NCBI GenBank assembly: GCA_032358165.1
Contig: JAALGY010000038.1
Location: 868,001-932,000 of the forward strand
Origin: Diplosphaera chodatii
Taxonomy: Eukaryota > Chlorophyta > Trebouxiophyceae > Prasiolales > Stichococcaceae
DNA length: 64,000 bases
Reading direction: 5' to 3'
The translations under genes were made by a program, and so were the position numbers. A model generated the notes under the pieces. The model did no database searches, was not told the DNA's origin, and saw only the letters and a program-made list of their open reading frames with translations. Of this stretch, positions 12,161 to 24,900 are shown piece by piece (position 1 is the stretch's first letter; each line of letters begins with the position of its first letter).

Positions 12161-13887
12161 TCATGCGACGTCAGTGGGGTCCCACAAGTATCTGTGCCCG
12201 TCAGCCATGGCGTCCAAGGCTTTAAGGCTGGCATCATCTAGTTGCCATTCCTCCTGACCAATGCCCCACTCCTACAATCGACATCACCAACACGCATCAG
12301 AACGACGATGGTTGCCAAGGCATGCACACGGCAGCGGACATGTATGATGCTGGCCCTATTGCCAAGGACACTGGGTGAGGTACGAGCAGAACCTGGATGC
12401 GCCGCTCATTTGAAGACTTTGGGATGACCGTATTGCCATGTTGCAGGGACCATTGCAATAGCACCTGCGATGATGCACGTATGCTCAGCCAAGCCAGCCA
12501 ATCATCTGACGCCATTTGCAGGGCAACGTCGTTTATGTTCGCAAGAGCACACATGCCTGCGCCGGCGTCTTCTTCACTGCCTGTGCCACTGCGAGGACTG
12601 TTTTGTGACGCAGCAGCGGAGCGCCTGCAGTTGGAGTAAGAGCAGCGCTGTGCACGTGCCCTGATGCTGCCTGAGTTTGATCACCAGCTTGGGCCACCAT
12701 TATCATCCCACCTTCTGCTCCGAAGGGGCTGTAGGCTGTCACAACAATGTCCAGCTGCTGACATGCCGCCCGGAGCTCATTCTGAGGGAATCTTGGGTGG
12801 CACTCCACCTGCAACGTTGCAACACCAACGCGGTGAGCCGGGCAGAAGGGACCCGGTTGACCAGGTGGCAGACATGTCACTTGCCACTCTCGCAGCACCT
12901 GGTTGACGGCTGGCCTGAACTTGGCCACGCTTATGAGCTCCTCGAGGTGCCGCTCCTCAAAATTGGACACTCCAATTGCACGGAGCCTGCGTATCAGACC
13001 GCATATATAGGTGGCTCCGGACAGACGCAACAGAAGCCAGCGTATCGCCAGCTTCAGTCATCAAAACTGCAACCGCAGAGCAGCTTGGTGAGAGGGTGCA
13101 CCTGCCCTGTTCGTGCATGGACTCCAGGACACGCCATGTTTCCAGCCGCTTCACAGAATTTTCCCGCGAACTGGCTCGGACTCCAGACACGCCCGGCCAA
13201 TGTATCAGCATCAGGTCTACAAACCCGCCGAAGATGGACAGACTGTTCTCCACAGCAGCCGTGGCACGCTCGGTGCCTTGCTGCACATGTTAAGAGGGTC
13301 CCAACTGATTAAACCGCCACAAATAATGTCACGGCGCGGCGCTGAAGATGACAGACCTTCCAATGTAATGGTGAGCTTGGCTCGCATTGCTAGGTTTCGC
13401 TGACAGTCCGCTGAGATGCATGTGATGCCCTGCACACATGTGGCGGTAACTGGAAAACTGCACAATTCTGCACCTGAAATGGTGCAACTTTCGAGGTGAT
13501 GAACACGTCCTTCCGTTCGATGCCAGCCTCGTGCATTGCCCTTGCGATCTCGGCTTCGTTCTGCACAGCGGCATCTCATTGTCTGCAGCTGGGCAAGATT
13601 ACAATTGCAATCCGATTGTTGCACTGGATCGATGCATTCACCACTGAGGTACCCGATACAGCGAGGCTGTATCTATAGCCCGAATGCCAGCTTTGAGCGC
13701 AGCCCTGACCCCGTTCCGCACATCGCTGCCAGCCGCCAGGTACGTGCCAAAGCCAAGCCTGCGCCACATGACAGTGAGTTGCATGTATGACGCAGGCGCT
13801 GAGCTGCATGGACGCACCATGCGCATCACAGCACCAGCCACACCTGTGCATTTTGACGCCATTGTTCAGAGTCACATAGTTGCTCAT
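12161..13887 (-). CDS. Aldo-keto reductase family protein
   Basis: The start at 13887 gives MSNYVTLNNGVKMHR, spliced to LGFGTYLAAGSDVRNGVRAA, the usual AKR N-terminus. An in-frame ATG at 13965 would add 26 residues. Family motifs follow in order: AIDTASLY (catalytic Asp and Tyr), NEAEIARAMHEAGIERKDVF then ITSK (catalytic Lys), VDLMLIHWPG (catalytic His), RAIGVSNFEERHLEELI, VECHPRFPQNELRAACQQ, VTAYSPFGAEGG, and LQWSLQHGNTVIPKSSNERR, which binds the NADP(H) phosphate. The tail reads LDAMADGHRYLWDPTDVA. All four catalytic residues are present, so an active NADPH-dependent carbonyl reductase is likely. The substrate cannot be read from sequence. There are about eight exons. Confidence 0.88.
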
Positions 13888-14024
13888 CGTGTTACAAGAC
13901 TCCAGCAGCTTCAATCCAGACGAGGTAACGAGCCGCTGCAATGTGCAAGAATCCAATGTAGACAATGGCGTGCGGCGTGAAGTGCTTTTTGAATTGCAAT
14001 AAAATCAATGCAATGCTACGTGCA

Positions 14025-14609
14025 TCAACCAAGGGCTGCAGACCGAAGTAGGGTGGTCTGAGGGAACTTCACAATGACGGCTGGCGGAAGTGGGCACACA
14101 AGAGTGCTGTGGTGCTCAGGTGCAGTGACATGGTATTGGACGCCTGTCTGACTGCGCTGCTGCAGGGCAGCTGAGCAAGGAGCAGAATCATGCGACAGAT
14201 TTCCACGCGCAAGTGCACCCCGTACCTCTTCATACTCACGTCTCGGCTCACCTGATGCGACTGTCACCAAGTCTGCAAACAGCTGCAACTGCTGCAGGTT
14301 CTGAACTGGCTCCCCCTTGACGTCCCGAACCTGTGTTGGCACCACCGAGCCCTAGGCACTGGTCTGCTTTGCCGCGAATTGTTCGTGTTGCTCAGGCGGG
14401 TCTACACCTGTGCGCTCACACTTTCCGTTGCAAGGCAGTGGCATCGGGGTTTGGGGTTTGCGTACCGCAGGCAAGGGCGTCACAGTTGCGGCAACGGCAT
14501 GGACACTGCCGCCAGCTGAGCGAGCGCCCGCTTCAACAGCTGTCACAGAGCCTGAAGACCACAGCAAACTCCGAACGCTCCGATCATCTGCAGCGCTGGC
14601 TTGATTCAC
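14025..14609 (-). CDS. Small hypothetical protein (three exons)
   Basis: Three exons join in phase. The first (ATG at 14609) reads MNQASAADDRSVRSLLWSSG and ends TVTPLPA before GTACGC. The second reads VRDVKGEPVQNLQQLQLFAD and ends VTVAS. The third reads ALQQRSQTGVQYHVTAPEHH and ends LLRSAALG. The product is about 125 residues with a Ser/Ala-rich N-terminus that could be an organelle signal. 'V.DVKGEPVQNLQQL' faintly recalls a PDZ-domain strand-loop, which is not enough to assign a family. Its start codon is only about 45 bp from that of the divergent TraB gene. Confidence 0.4.
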
Positions 14610-14653
14610 ACTGAAAAGCTGCCGCGGCAGTTGGTCTGCGATAGAGCAGCACG

Positions 14654-16466
14654 ATGCTGCAGGCCCAGGTCACTACCGCAGAGGAGGCAGTGGTGGATGA
14701 CCCAGCTGAAAAGGATCTCCCAAAGCTGGTCAGCCTGCTCCGCATGCATCAGCCAGGCAACCCACTGGGCAGCGAGCAGAAGTTCTGGGTCCTTGGCACC
14801 GCGCACGTCAGCGCAAAGTCGTCCCAGGATGTCCGGTGGGTACAGGGCCTGCTCATCGCCGCCACCTGCCGCCCGTGATGTTCAGCCGCGGACTTGAGCT
14901 GCCCAACATGAGGGTATGGTCCCCTGGGACACATCGCAGTTGCCAGGTTGTGATGGTGCGCAGGCGGTTGGTGCGAGCAGTCAAGCCGCAAGTGGTGATG
15001 ATAGAGCTCTGCCCTTCGAGGAGAGGCATCCTGACCGTGCAAAAGCTCAAGGTACAGCCAGCACTTGCTACAGCGCTGGCATAATAGTCGAACAATGCAT
15101 AGACAGCATATATCACTGGTAACACTGACGGTGCAGGTGCCAACGACTGCGGAGATGGTGACGCAAGTGCGGCAGGGGCAGTCCACGGTGTTCCAGGTTG
15201 CGTATGCCTGGCTTCTTGCACGGCTAGGTGCGACACGCCACCCACTTCTACTTCGATCAGGCTGGCTGTGTGAGCAAAGGTGCCACAGACCCATAATATC
15301 AGGCCCAGCTCTGCGTCGTGCTGCTGGCAAAGCTCCCGAGCTTGCTGAGATGTTTGTGCGCAGCGGAAAACTTGGAGGTGATGCCTGGTGAGGAGTTCCG
15401 GGTCGCTCTGCAAGAGGCGCACGCCTGCGGCGCCCGCATCTGCTTTGGCGATCGCCCCGTGCAGGCATGTTGTCTGTCCCTCCGCCTGCCTGCTCACCTG
15501 CCGTCACCCTGCAACCTGCTCAGCAGAGGAATGAAGCACCATTATGGATCCCTGGCTGGTATGCTAGCGTCCATTCCGAGATGGGTGAGGCGCCCTGAGT
15601 CTGCGTGCAGGTCACTCTCGCAAGGGTATGGGCAGCACTTGGACTGTGGTCTCGCCTGCGGCTGCTGTGGAGTGTCGTTGGCACTGGCCTCTTCATGCCA
15701 GATGCGGAGGAGATGCGGGACATGATTGAAGGCCTCAAAGAGGCCGATGTCATGACAGAGGTAGGATACTGCTGCTCCCAGCTGTATTGATGGCTTAGCG
15801 AGGTTTCTTCATCGAACATATGCTGAAAGTGGCATGATATTGGAGATTCGTCGGCATGCCACCGGGCGATTGGGCAATAGACGCACCTGGGGGCGCAGGC
15901 TTTCAAGGAGCTGGGGCATCAGTTCCCAGCAATCATGGCGCCGCTCATCTATGAGCGGGACCAGTACATGGTGGCTGTAATGCGACAGCTGGCTGGCAGG
16001 TGTGCAGCATCAGGCAGTTGCTCATGGATGACCTGGCTCACTGAGACAACCATTGTATGAGCACTGTTGCTGGGGGAGCAACCATGGGCGTCCAATGAAG
16101 CTGCTGGTGTGCAGCGCATCACGCGTCGTGGCGGTCGTGGGAGCTGGTCACCTGCCAGGCATCAGGTGCGTTCACAATGACATGCACGACCCTAACTGGA
16201 GGGATCCACGCTCATCCTCGCAAGGGAGAGGGCCACCACCGTTGGGCTACCACCGTCGGAATAGACGTGATGACATGACAGCGTCAAACCATATCGACTT
16301 TATCTGTGGCCGCTTGCTCAGGGAGCACTGGGAGGCAGACATTGATGTGGAGGAGATATCTGCAATGCCGCCGCCACGGCGCAGCGTGCGGCGGTACCTG
16401 CTGCTGGCCAGTGGGCTGGCGCTGACAACAGTCGTTGTCGTGCGGTGGCGTCGTCACGCTTCTTGA
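14654..16466 (+). CDS. TraB-domain membrane protein
   Basis: The ATG at 14654 leads to EQKFWVLGTAHVSAKSSQDV, the conserved 'GTAHVS' opening of the TraB/PrgY/GumN fold. Later exons give VRAVKPQVVMIELCPSRRGI, VPTTAEMVTQVRQGQSTVFQ, VMPGEEFRVALQEAHACGAR, CFGDRPVQ, VTLARVWAALGLWSRLRLLW, FPAIMAPLIYERDQYMVAVM and RVVAVVGAGHLPGI. The conserved Glu and the 'GDRP' and 'VVGAGHLPGI' signatures are intact. The C-terminus holds a transmembrane helix (LLLASGLALTTVVVVRW) before RRHAS, as in tail-anchored members. The plant and animal homologues I know of (TTC1-type, TRABD) are linked to outer mitochondrial or plastid membranes; location here is inferred. About nine exons. Confidence 0.85.
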
Positions 16467-17079
16467 AGCACTGTATCTGGTAGCAAGCCTCAAACACGTC
16501 TCACATGCTGCAGTCTCCCATAGCAATGCAAACAAGAACGTCATCAGTGTGTGAAGGAAGTGACAGTCCTTGCTGTCGTGCTTCAATGTGGGTTGCCTGC
16601 TGAGTGCTGACCCTGGCACTAACACGAAGAAACTTGGTGCAGTGCAATGCACACAATTACTCCTTAGAGAATTTGCACTCGTTGTGACTGAGGTGACGGA
16701 GGGAGGCGTTGGTAGGAGGGTGTAGACACGCGACTCGTATCAGGTCCAGGTCAGGTGCAACCGATCAGTTAATCCAATCTGGCATCGGGCATCCAGTACA
16801 CATTTGTAGGGTTTGCCCCTTAGCCATTTGACGATCTGCTTCACAATCCACGATACTTACAGTTTCCATTCGAACTGTCAGCATGTGAGGCCGGAGGGAC
16901 GGTCACAAGCTTCCAGCAACACAGCTTGGTAGTACAGCAGACAGTAGATGGTAGGAGGACAACGCATAAGCCAAAGAGCAGGCACTCAGTGGCCGGCATC
17001 CACTGCTGCTGGGGGCCACCTTAGCATGCCGATCGGGGCCCGGTGACGCAGCGTCGCCAGTGGCACTGGTTGCCACACC
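16467..17079. other. Intergenic region between TraB gene and ATG1
   Basis: About 600 bp hold the 3' UTR of the TraB gene and the 5' region of the kinase gene. No coding frame with family motifs and no RNA gene is evident. Confidence 0.4.
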
Positions 17080-20000
17080 ATGGCAGAGGCGCCCAGCCGC
17101 CGCAAGGTGGTGGGCAACTACATCCTGGGCTCGCAGCTGGGCAGGGGCAGTTTCGCGGTCGTCTGGCAGGGCCAGCACCGCGTCACCGGCGCCACCGTTG
17201 CCGTGAAGGAGATCAACACCAACCAGCTGAACGCCAAGCTGAAGCAGAGCCTGGAGTGCGAGGTGTCCATTCTGAAGCGGGTGGAGCACCGCAACATCGT
17301 CCGCCTGCAGGAAACCCTCGAGGTGAGTGCCCCGCGCTTTCCCCGCCCAGCGGCCCCCATGCAGCTTTGTGTACACTCTGGCAACGACTGAGACCGGCGG
17401 AGTCGACCGCACGGTGCGAGGGCTGCAGTTTGCTCGTGTACCTGGAGGTCCCTCGTGTGTCAAAGCGGTATCTCGACTCTGGCATTTCTGTCCGCCTCGG
17501 CCCCGGTGCAAGCGTCCATAGCATGCACCAGTAGGCTCTCAGATGGCGAGCTACGCCTGTCGTGTCCCTCGGCGTCCTGCCTCGTCAGCTGATGTTTGCA
17601 GCTGAACGTTCCTGTCAAGCGCATGACTGGTCCCAGTTGTTGACCTGTCAATTCCGTCAACGTTCAAGCCGAGCATACGCACACATTCCTGTACTTGTCC
17701 GCTGTGCCATCAGCCCTCGGGCCTGTAGCGAGCAATGTCGACTTCGTTGCTAGCTGACTCTGCAAGTACCCAGTCAGACTGCGCAAGCTCAGTCTTTCAT
17801 GCCTTGCAGCCTGTGCGGTGCGCGTGGCTCCTCTTCCTCTTGCAAATATCGCACCTCAGAGAAGAACATGTAAAGCCAAATGGTTTGCAGGAGCGGAACC
17901 GCATGTACCTAGTCATGGAGTACTGCGCGGGTGGGGACCTGGCGCACTTCATCCGACGCTGCAAGCGTGTGCCGGAGGCCACTGCCCACGGCCTGATGCT
18001 GCAGCTGGCGGCGGGGCTGCAGGAGATGTGGTCCCACAACCTCGTGCACGTGAGACCCTTGCCCGCGGTCCACTATTGGGGGTGCTGCGCACTGGCGTGC
18101 TGTGCTTTGAATGCACCGTGAGGTGGTGGCTTGTTTCCACACCCTGTTTCTGATGTGTTGCAGAGGGACCTCAAGCCTCAGAACCTGCTGCTGTCGGCTG
18201 CTACGCCTGGCGCTGTGCTCAAAATTGCGGATTTTGGCTTTGCGCGAAATCTGCAGCCGCAGGTACTTTGCAGAGTGATCCATGCACTGGTCGTGTTGCG
18301 AAGGCTGTCCGTCTCTCAATTGACAGCGCCCACATCATCTCACAGTCCACCTGGATCAGTGTCTTTACTCACACTGCAGGGGCTTGCAGAGACGCTGTGC
18401 GGGTCACCCCTGTACATGGCCCCAGAGATTCTGCACTTCCACAAGTATGACGCCAAAGCAGACCTCTGGAGCGTCGGCACCATCCTGTTCGAGCTGCTGA
18501 CAGGGCGGCCCCCCTTCCATGGTGACCTTCCCCACTGGCTGTGTGTAGAATGGTGCATGCAACCTTCTGTGGTGGTCTGTTGGGCGGTTTATGTGCGCCT
18601 GGTGAGTGGCATTGCAGAACCTCCATCTCCCTGCTACAGGTGACAACCACGTGGAGCTGCTGCGTAACATCGAGCGCAGCCCGCCACGCATACCTACGGA
18701 CCTCAACCTGTCCACCGCCTGCCGGCGCCTGCTGTCGGGCCTGCTGAAGCGCAACCCGGTGGAGCGCATCTCCTTTGAGGAGTTTTTCTCGGACCCCTGG
18801 CTGACGACGTCTGGTGGCCCAAGTGCGAGCCCTGGAACCGCAGACATCAGCGTCGAGCGCTCTGCCGGCTCTGGCACCCGACCTGCAGGTCAGGCCGGTT
18901 ACCCACATCCAGCGTTACAACACAAAGCAATATCAGAGCATGCACAGTGATACATCTGACAAAGCATGTGAACATCATTGGTCGTCTGTACATGAACTGT
19001 GTGAGTTCAGCCCCTTCCCGCCTGACCTCCGGTGCCATCTGCAGGGTCCTCAGCTGCGAGCACAGGCACAGGCCTGGCGGAGGACCTGCTGCCGTTCATG
19101 ATCGATGGCTCCCAGGAGGGCAGCACTGGCGCCGCACGGCCTCTGCCCGTCGGCGGCGGCGTGCATGGTGCCCCCGGCGCACCGCTGCTGATGTCATCCA
19201 CACGGCTGGACGCATTGATTGGACCGCTCACCCCCAGCGTCAACGACAGTACGCATTGCAGCCGCTGTCCCCACGCCACTCTGTATTGTCAGCTGTCGGC
19301 CGTGGCATATCTAGCTGAGCACTGCAGGAGACTGCCTCGTCATTGGGACAAGGTTACCAGCCAACAGCCTGTGCTCACTGACTGCTTGTCTTTCCTGCCT
19401 GCAGCAACTCTTGCCCACATGGCGGGCAACAGCAGGGCCAGCAGCAGCAGCGGCGCCGGCGGCCGCAGGCCCGGCCAAGCAGCCGCCACCAGCAGCGCAG
19501 CAGACACCATGGACGAGGACGACTACGTCATGGTCGACGGCTCCTCCATCGGCGCCCGCGCAGCAGCGCTGCTTGCCCAGCAGCAGCCGCCATCCCCATC
19601 CAGGTCTGTAACTCAGAGGTTTCCCTTTGCGCAGGAGGGCATCATAGTTTGCTGTCATGGCCATCTTGTTCGTTATGCAGATATCTATCGAGCGAAGCAG
19701 GAGACTGCCATTCATCATCGTTGTTGCTTGTGCAGCCTTGCTGCCCTCCGGCGCCGTGGCCTGGCAGCAATGTGGCATCCGCTGACGCCGCCGGCGACGC
19801 CTTCAAGTCCGCGGGTGCCCGCAGCAAGACCGCCGCCCAGCCCCCGGGCTCCAGCGCAGCAGACCCAGCAGCAGCCACTGCACAGCCCGGCTGCACGGCG
19901 GCAATCAGCCGACCTGGCCGGCCAGCGGCGCCCATCAGTGGACAGCTCTGCATCCACAGCAACATCGCCGGGGGCTGCAGGGCTTGGACGAGCGGCGTCT

Positions 20001-20834
20001 GCCAACAGCCCCATCCCCCCGCACATCATCACCGCCGGCGGTGGAGCCATGACGGCCTTCATCGGCACGGCGGCCGGCGCCGCTGCAGCCACCGGCCAGC
20101 TGCCGCAGCCCCGCAACTATGGAGAGGCCCTGGAGCATGTGGCTGGCGCCCTGGAGTCCCTAGCTGCTCAGGCCACGCGGCATGGCTCCCCATCCAAGGG
20201 CCTGGCACTCCGGCTGCTGGCGCTGCAGCTGCTGCAGCTGGCACTGGTGGCCAAGCAACAACCGGGGCAAGGCACTAGTGAGGCGACATCCTCAGCACAA
20301 GCAGCAGAGCACCAGCAGCAGGCCGTGCTGCTCTGCCGCTCCAGCTCAGCACCCGTGCCACAGCCGCCCAGCAGCGGCAACAGCGCTCTTGACCAAGCAG
20401 TGGCATCGAGCGGCGCCGCCATTGTTGCCGACTTTTCGCCACGGATATCAGCCGCACTGCATGCGGTGTCCAGCAATGCGCAGCGCAACGCCACGGCTCT
20501 GGCACACTACGGCACTGGCAGCGGTGACCTGCCCGACGCCTGGGAGGCTGCATATGAGGGGGGGCTGGAGCTCAGTCAGGCCGCTGCTGCTGAGGAACTG
20601 CTCGGCAACTTCACTGCCGCGGCTCACGCATACGCCAAGGCGGTGGCCATCATGGAGTTCATTGCCGGCGAGGCTGCGCGACTGCCGCTGCAGCCGGCGT
20701 TGGAGCTCAACCCGCCGCAGCTCGCACGCGTGCAGCGCTATGCTGCCGCCATTTCCAGTCGCCTGGCCGCTGCGGCCGCCAATCTGCAGCAGCCAACTGA
20801 TGCCGGGACCCATGCGGCTGGCCAAACACACTGA
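17080..20834 (+). CDS. ATG1: ATG1/ULK-type autophagy serine/threonine kinase
   Basis: The ATG at 17080 opens directly into a kinase domain: [20 protein letters not shown] (Gly-rich loop) and [20 protein letters not shown] (catalytic Lys). It continues [20 protein letters not shown], then HRDLKPQN split by an intron before Arg, [33 protein letters not shown], and [20 protein letters not shown]. All catalytic motifs are intact. '[10 protein letters not shown]' and '[12 protein letters not shown]' are characteristic of ATG1/ULK kinases, which start autophagosome formation. A long Ser/Ala/Pro-rich linker follows; it contains [11 protein letters not shown], an acidic 'DYVxVD' motif seen in ATG1 homologues. 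The C-terminus ([20 protein letters not shown] to [11 protein letters not shown]) is helical and corresponds to the paired MIT-type domain that binds ATG13. At least eight exons; the last is very long. Confidence 0.85.
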
Positions 20835-20870
20835 TGTTCAGCGTTCCTCCGACAGGCCCAGCTGCGAGCC

Positions 20871-21809
20871 CTATGAAGCCGCCCGCAGCAGCAGCAGCGG
20901 GAGCTGCAGCGACTGTAGATCAGCAAATGCGTGCAGGCTGTTGCCGCAGCAGATGATGGCAACCCCCGGGCCAGGAACTTGCTCACGTCGCGTGAGCTGC
21001 CCATGCAAGGCCATGCAATGGCCCTCGGTGAAGGTCACCCCTGTTACCCTGTTCGTGTGCCCATAACAGTCATGTGATCTTTCCTGCTCCGCAATAGCAG
21101 CAGCCGCTGCCACAGTGGCAGCGCCGTCAGAGACGACAATGTATGTACCATGTCAGTGTCAGCATTAATGAGCTCCCATCCTGTCGGGATGTGATTTGTA
21201 CCGAATGACTTCATTTTTACGTGGCGGCGCCGCTGCTGGGAGGTCGCCGCAGGCTTGTAGACTATTGTACTGGAACGTATGTGCTGGTCAGGCTTTGCTC
21301 GTCTTTGCATTTGCAGCAGACAGGCGGTGGACCTTGCGGACAGCCACATGTACTGTGCTTGTTGTCTGGTACCTGCAAGGTGATGCTGCAACCGTGAGTT
21401 TTGCTGTACACAGCTGTCTGTCTGGCTTGCATGAGCTCAACGTAAAAGATAGAGCAAGCAGTGGCACATGTGCCGTCCAGTCGCCGTTGCAGATCTGCTG
21501 CAGTCCATCCATGGGGGCACCTCACGCCTGGCTCACCATCCAAGACCCTGATCTCCTGCTGACTCTCGCCTGCTGAGCTGGCTTGCCCACACCTGCATAC
21601 CCTGGGACCAAACCAAGCAGCTGGTCACGCACGTTCGACTTGTCATTTACAGGCGTCCGCAGATGCGTTCCAACCCATATGAGACCGGCACGAGCAGCGT
21701 GAGGTGGCTGCGGTGGCAGATTCCTTGCAACCTGTTCTAGCGCTGTTGCAAGTGGCGCACAGACATCCTGTGGCTGCAGTGCGTCCAATAGCAGTACTTG
21801 AAGGCACAT
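20871..21809 (-). CDS. Unresolved hypothetical gene
   Basis: Several minus-strand stretches look coding: MCLQVLLLDALQPQDVCAPL...GLIWVGTHLRTP before GTAAAT; EIRVLDGEPGVRCPHGWTAA; ACSIFYVELMQARQTAV; SFGTNHIPTGWELINADTDM; and a final open frame ending SLQLPLLLLRAAS. I cannot join them in one phase and recognise no family. The region may equally be the 3' UTR of ATG1 plus a short gene. Treat the coordinates as a search area, not a model. Confidence 0.25.
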
Positions 21810-21963
21810 GTCAGAATGAACTGCACAGGATCAGCTCATAGTCGCTGCAGTTTGTGGGCTGCACACCACGCTGTGTTGCACGGGCGGGGTGAGCCCACGC
21901 ATGTGATGACCAAGACGTGTGGGTGTCAGAGGTAAGCTGAGCTAAATACAGCTCGGTTAAAGG

Positions 21964-24900
21964 ATGGCAAGCAATGACCATGACGAGGAGTTCGCGCTTC
22001 TGGAGAGCGACAACGACGCCAGTGCAAGCGGCGACAGCTCTGGCAGCGATTTCGAACCCTCAGATGGCAAGTCAACCCTCCACAAGCAAACCCAGTGCTG
22101 GAGGCTTGACGCATATTGACCATGGCTGGTAACGTGCAGGTTACCACATGTCGTGTCTGAAGCATGTTGGCACGATCTGCAAGCGCATTATGCGATGATG
22201 CGGATCGTTGCTTCAGGCGACGAGATGCAGCAGACAGAGGACGAGCAGGAGGACGGCTGGGCCGCCGTGCGTGAGAACCCATGGGATCTCCAGGAAAACG
22301 ACGAGACTGCCTATCTTACCGGCACCACGGGTGCGTCTTTGGGGCCTTGTCCGCATGCACCTCTTGGACCTGCTGCAGTTGTCCTTTGTTGTTCCGCTAC
22401 TCAGAACGCCATCATAGCAGCTGGAGTTCCCTGATGCAGCCGGGGAGACGGACATTGAGGGCGGAATGGACTCTGACGCATCAGAGTTCTTCGGTGAGGG
22501 CTTTAACCCCCAGGCGGCCCTGCAGCAGATGGGGGAGGGAGCGCAAGATGGCTCTGGTGCACAGCCATACAAGGTGATGGGCTTGGTGCTTGTACAACAA
22601 CACGTTGCAAAAGGGCCGGCTGCGAGTCGGCATGTGCTCGACCTGATGCGACAGCGTGCCAGTTTCTGAAATGCAACAGGTCCTGGAGGCGCGGTCCCGT
22701 GCGGCAGCACACCCTGCGCCGGTACACATAGCTTCCACCCTCCTTCCCTGCTGGAAGTCAGAGTCTGACCTGGGTCGCATGCCCAGCGTGCAACACCAGC
22801 TGTTGGTGTGCACAATGCGTGTTCGCATCATGGCCGCTCAACGCCAAGACAGTGTGGCCTGCGTGCCCTGAAACGCAGCGGCGTGCCAAGGTGGCCAGGA
22901 TGCAGGCGCAGTCTGTGCACGGCGCCGACGTGGACGAGATTGCGCGCATGACCGGCCAGCGTAAAGGCCGCAGGCGGGGCAGGCGCGCACAAGTTTCCGC
23001 TGGCTGGGAGGGAACTCATGCATCTGCCTGTTTGCACATGTTCGCGACGGCCTGCATCGCATAAGCACACCATGGCTTGCTGCTGCATGCTGCAGGCCGC
23101 CGGGCTCGCGCAGGAGCACAATGTCCAAGGAGGCAGAGGAGCTTTACGGGCAGGCGACCCTGCTGTACGCCAAAAACAGGTCCAGCTTTGCACAGCGCCC
23201 AACCATGCCTGGCAGCACGCACCTGCCAGCTGCCAGACGTACCCTGATTGGGTCTGCATGATGCTGCTGTCCAGCAGCTGCTGCAATGCATCAACACTCC
23301 GCAGCGTGTGCTGTGGCAGGGCTGCGTGGGTGACGGCAGTTGCTGCGTTGAAGTGCGGGACGTGATGAGCTGTGCCACAGGGCATGTCGGGAAGACGTGG
23401 GTTGCTTGCACGCCAACATGGGCAGCTCTCAACGGTAGCGTTGCGCGGCAGGAACAAGGAGGCGCTGGAGCTGTGCACCGAGGTCATCCGGCTGGCGCCC
23501 AACACGACGGATGCGTACCTCACCATCGGCAGCATTCATGAGGCGATGGGCAGCCCCCGCAAGGCGCTCGACTTCTTCATGATTGCGGCGCACCTGCCGC
23601 CCAGGGTGATGTGCTCAAGCTTGCAATGTTGCTGGTGCACTGAAGTGCACCCTGGCAAGTAAGGTCATCAGACCATCAGATGGGTTATTGTTTCGTCAGA
23701 GCGTGGTTGATGACCTGAACCCATTTGGAACCTGTGCGTCAGGACGTCAACCTGTGGCGGCGACTGGCGAAGATGAGCAGCGACCAGGGTTTCATGCGGC
23801 AGGCGATCTACTGCTACAACCGGGTCATTGCTGCGGACAAGGGCGACCTGGATGCCCTGTGGGACCGCGCCGTGCTGTACTCCAATGTCGACCAGCCCCG
23901 CAGGGTGAGGCCGTCAAGTCGTACATTCTACACATGTAAAAGCTTTTACAGTCTTAACACGCGCTCCTCATCTGCCTGGGCCTACCTCAGCCGGAGTGCA
24001 CGTGCAACAGACCAGTATGGGCAAGGCATATTCACCGTGCTGCTGTGCGCAGTGGAGGTGTAGTGTGGCGCAGATCAGCGGTGTTCCTGAGTATGTGCAG
24101 TCTGTGCGTCACAATGGGATCGGACCTCATCAGTGAGCAGTCGAGCAGTCCCAGGCAACCTCTGACCCACTGCAGGCCATCAAGGGGTTCCAGAAGATCC
24201 TGGAGGCGCGGCCCTATGAAACAGAGACCGCCAAGACCTTGGCACGGCTGCACTTTCGCATCAAGGTAGCCAGCTTGCTGCCAATGATGCCAGGCTGCTT
24301 CATCAACTGTGCACTACCGCGCTCCCAAGCCAACCACTGACGGTGCCATGTAGCTCTGAATGAACCCTAAGCTGATGTGAAGCGGAGGCATGCAACAGGA
24401 AGGCGCAAAGGCACGGCAAGTGCTGGAGCAGTTCCTTGCGAAACACCCAGAGGCGGCTGATGCCACACTGATCAACATCCTGGCCGAGCTGTACATTGCG
24501 GATGAGGACTGGAAGGCAGCCTCCAGGCTGATCGCAGACGCAAGTGATCAGCTTGCAGCCGAAGGCGAGCTGCCCATCGATCTGCAGGTATGCGCAAATA
24601 CCATGTCATGCAGCCCCGTCATCTCATGCCCCTGCCGCACGGTCCAGTATTGTGTCCGCAGATTCCAGGCTGCTGGCCGGGTTGTGCCTCTGCTTCTGAC
24701 ACGGTTCAGGATCATCGTGGACCTACCCAAAGCAGCAAGTTCACCTTTGCACTGATGTGTCTTATGATGCTGCAGCATCCGTACTGCATGGCCTCCGCAA
24801 TCATGCTCATTGACGCCACTAACGCTGCAGGTGAAGGCGGGCATATGCGCTGTGCACGAGGGCGAACGGGCAGCAGCTCAGCGCCACTTTGCAGCGCTGC

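Noticed and set aside
13217..13624. Minus-strand ORFs across 13.2-13.6 kb as a separate gene
   Set aside because: They are partly intron read-through; the real exon (NEAEIARAMHEAGIERKDVF) belongs to the aldo-keto reductase.
20182..21066. 294-codon plus-strand frame overlapping the ATG1 3' end
   Set aside because: It overlaps the MIT-like C-terminal domain of ATG1 in another frame and is Arg/Cys/Ser-rich without motifs.
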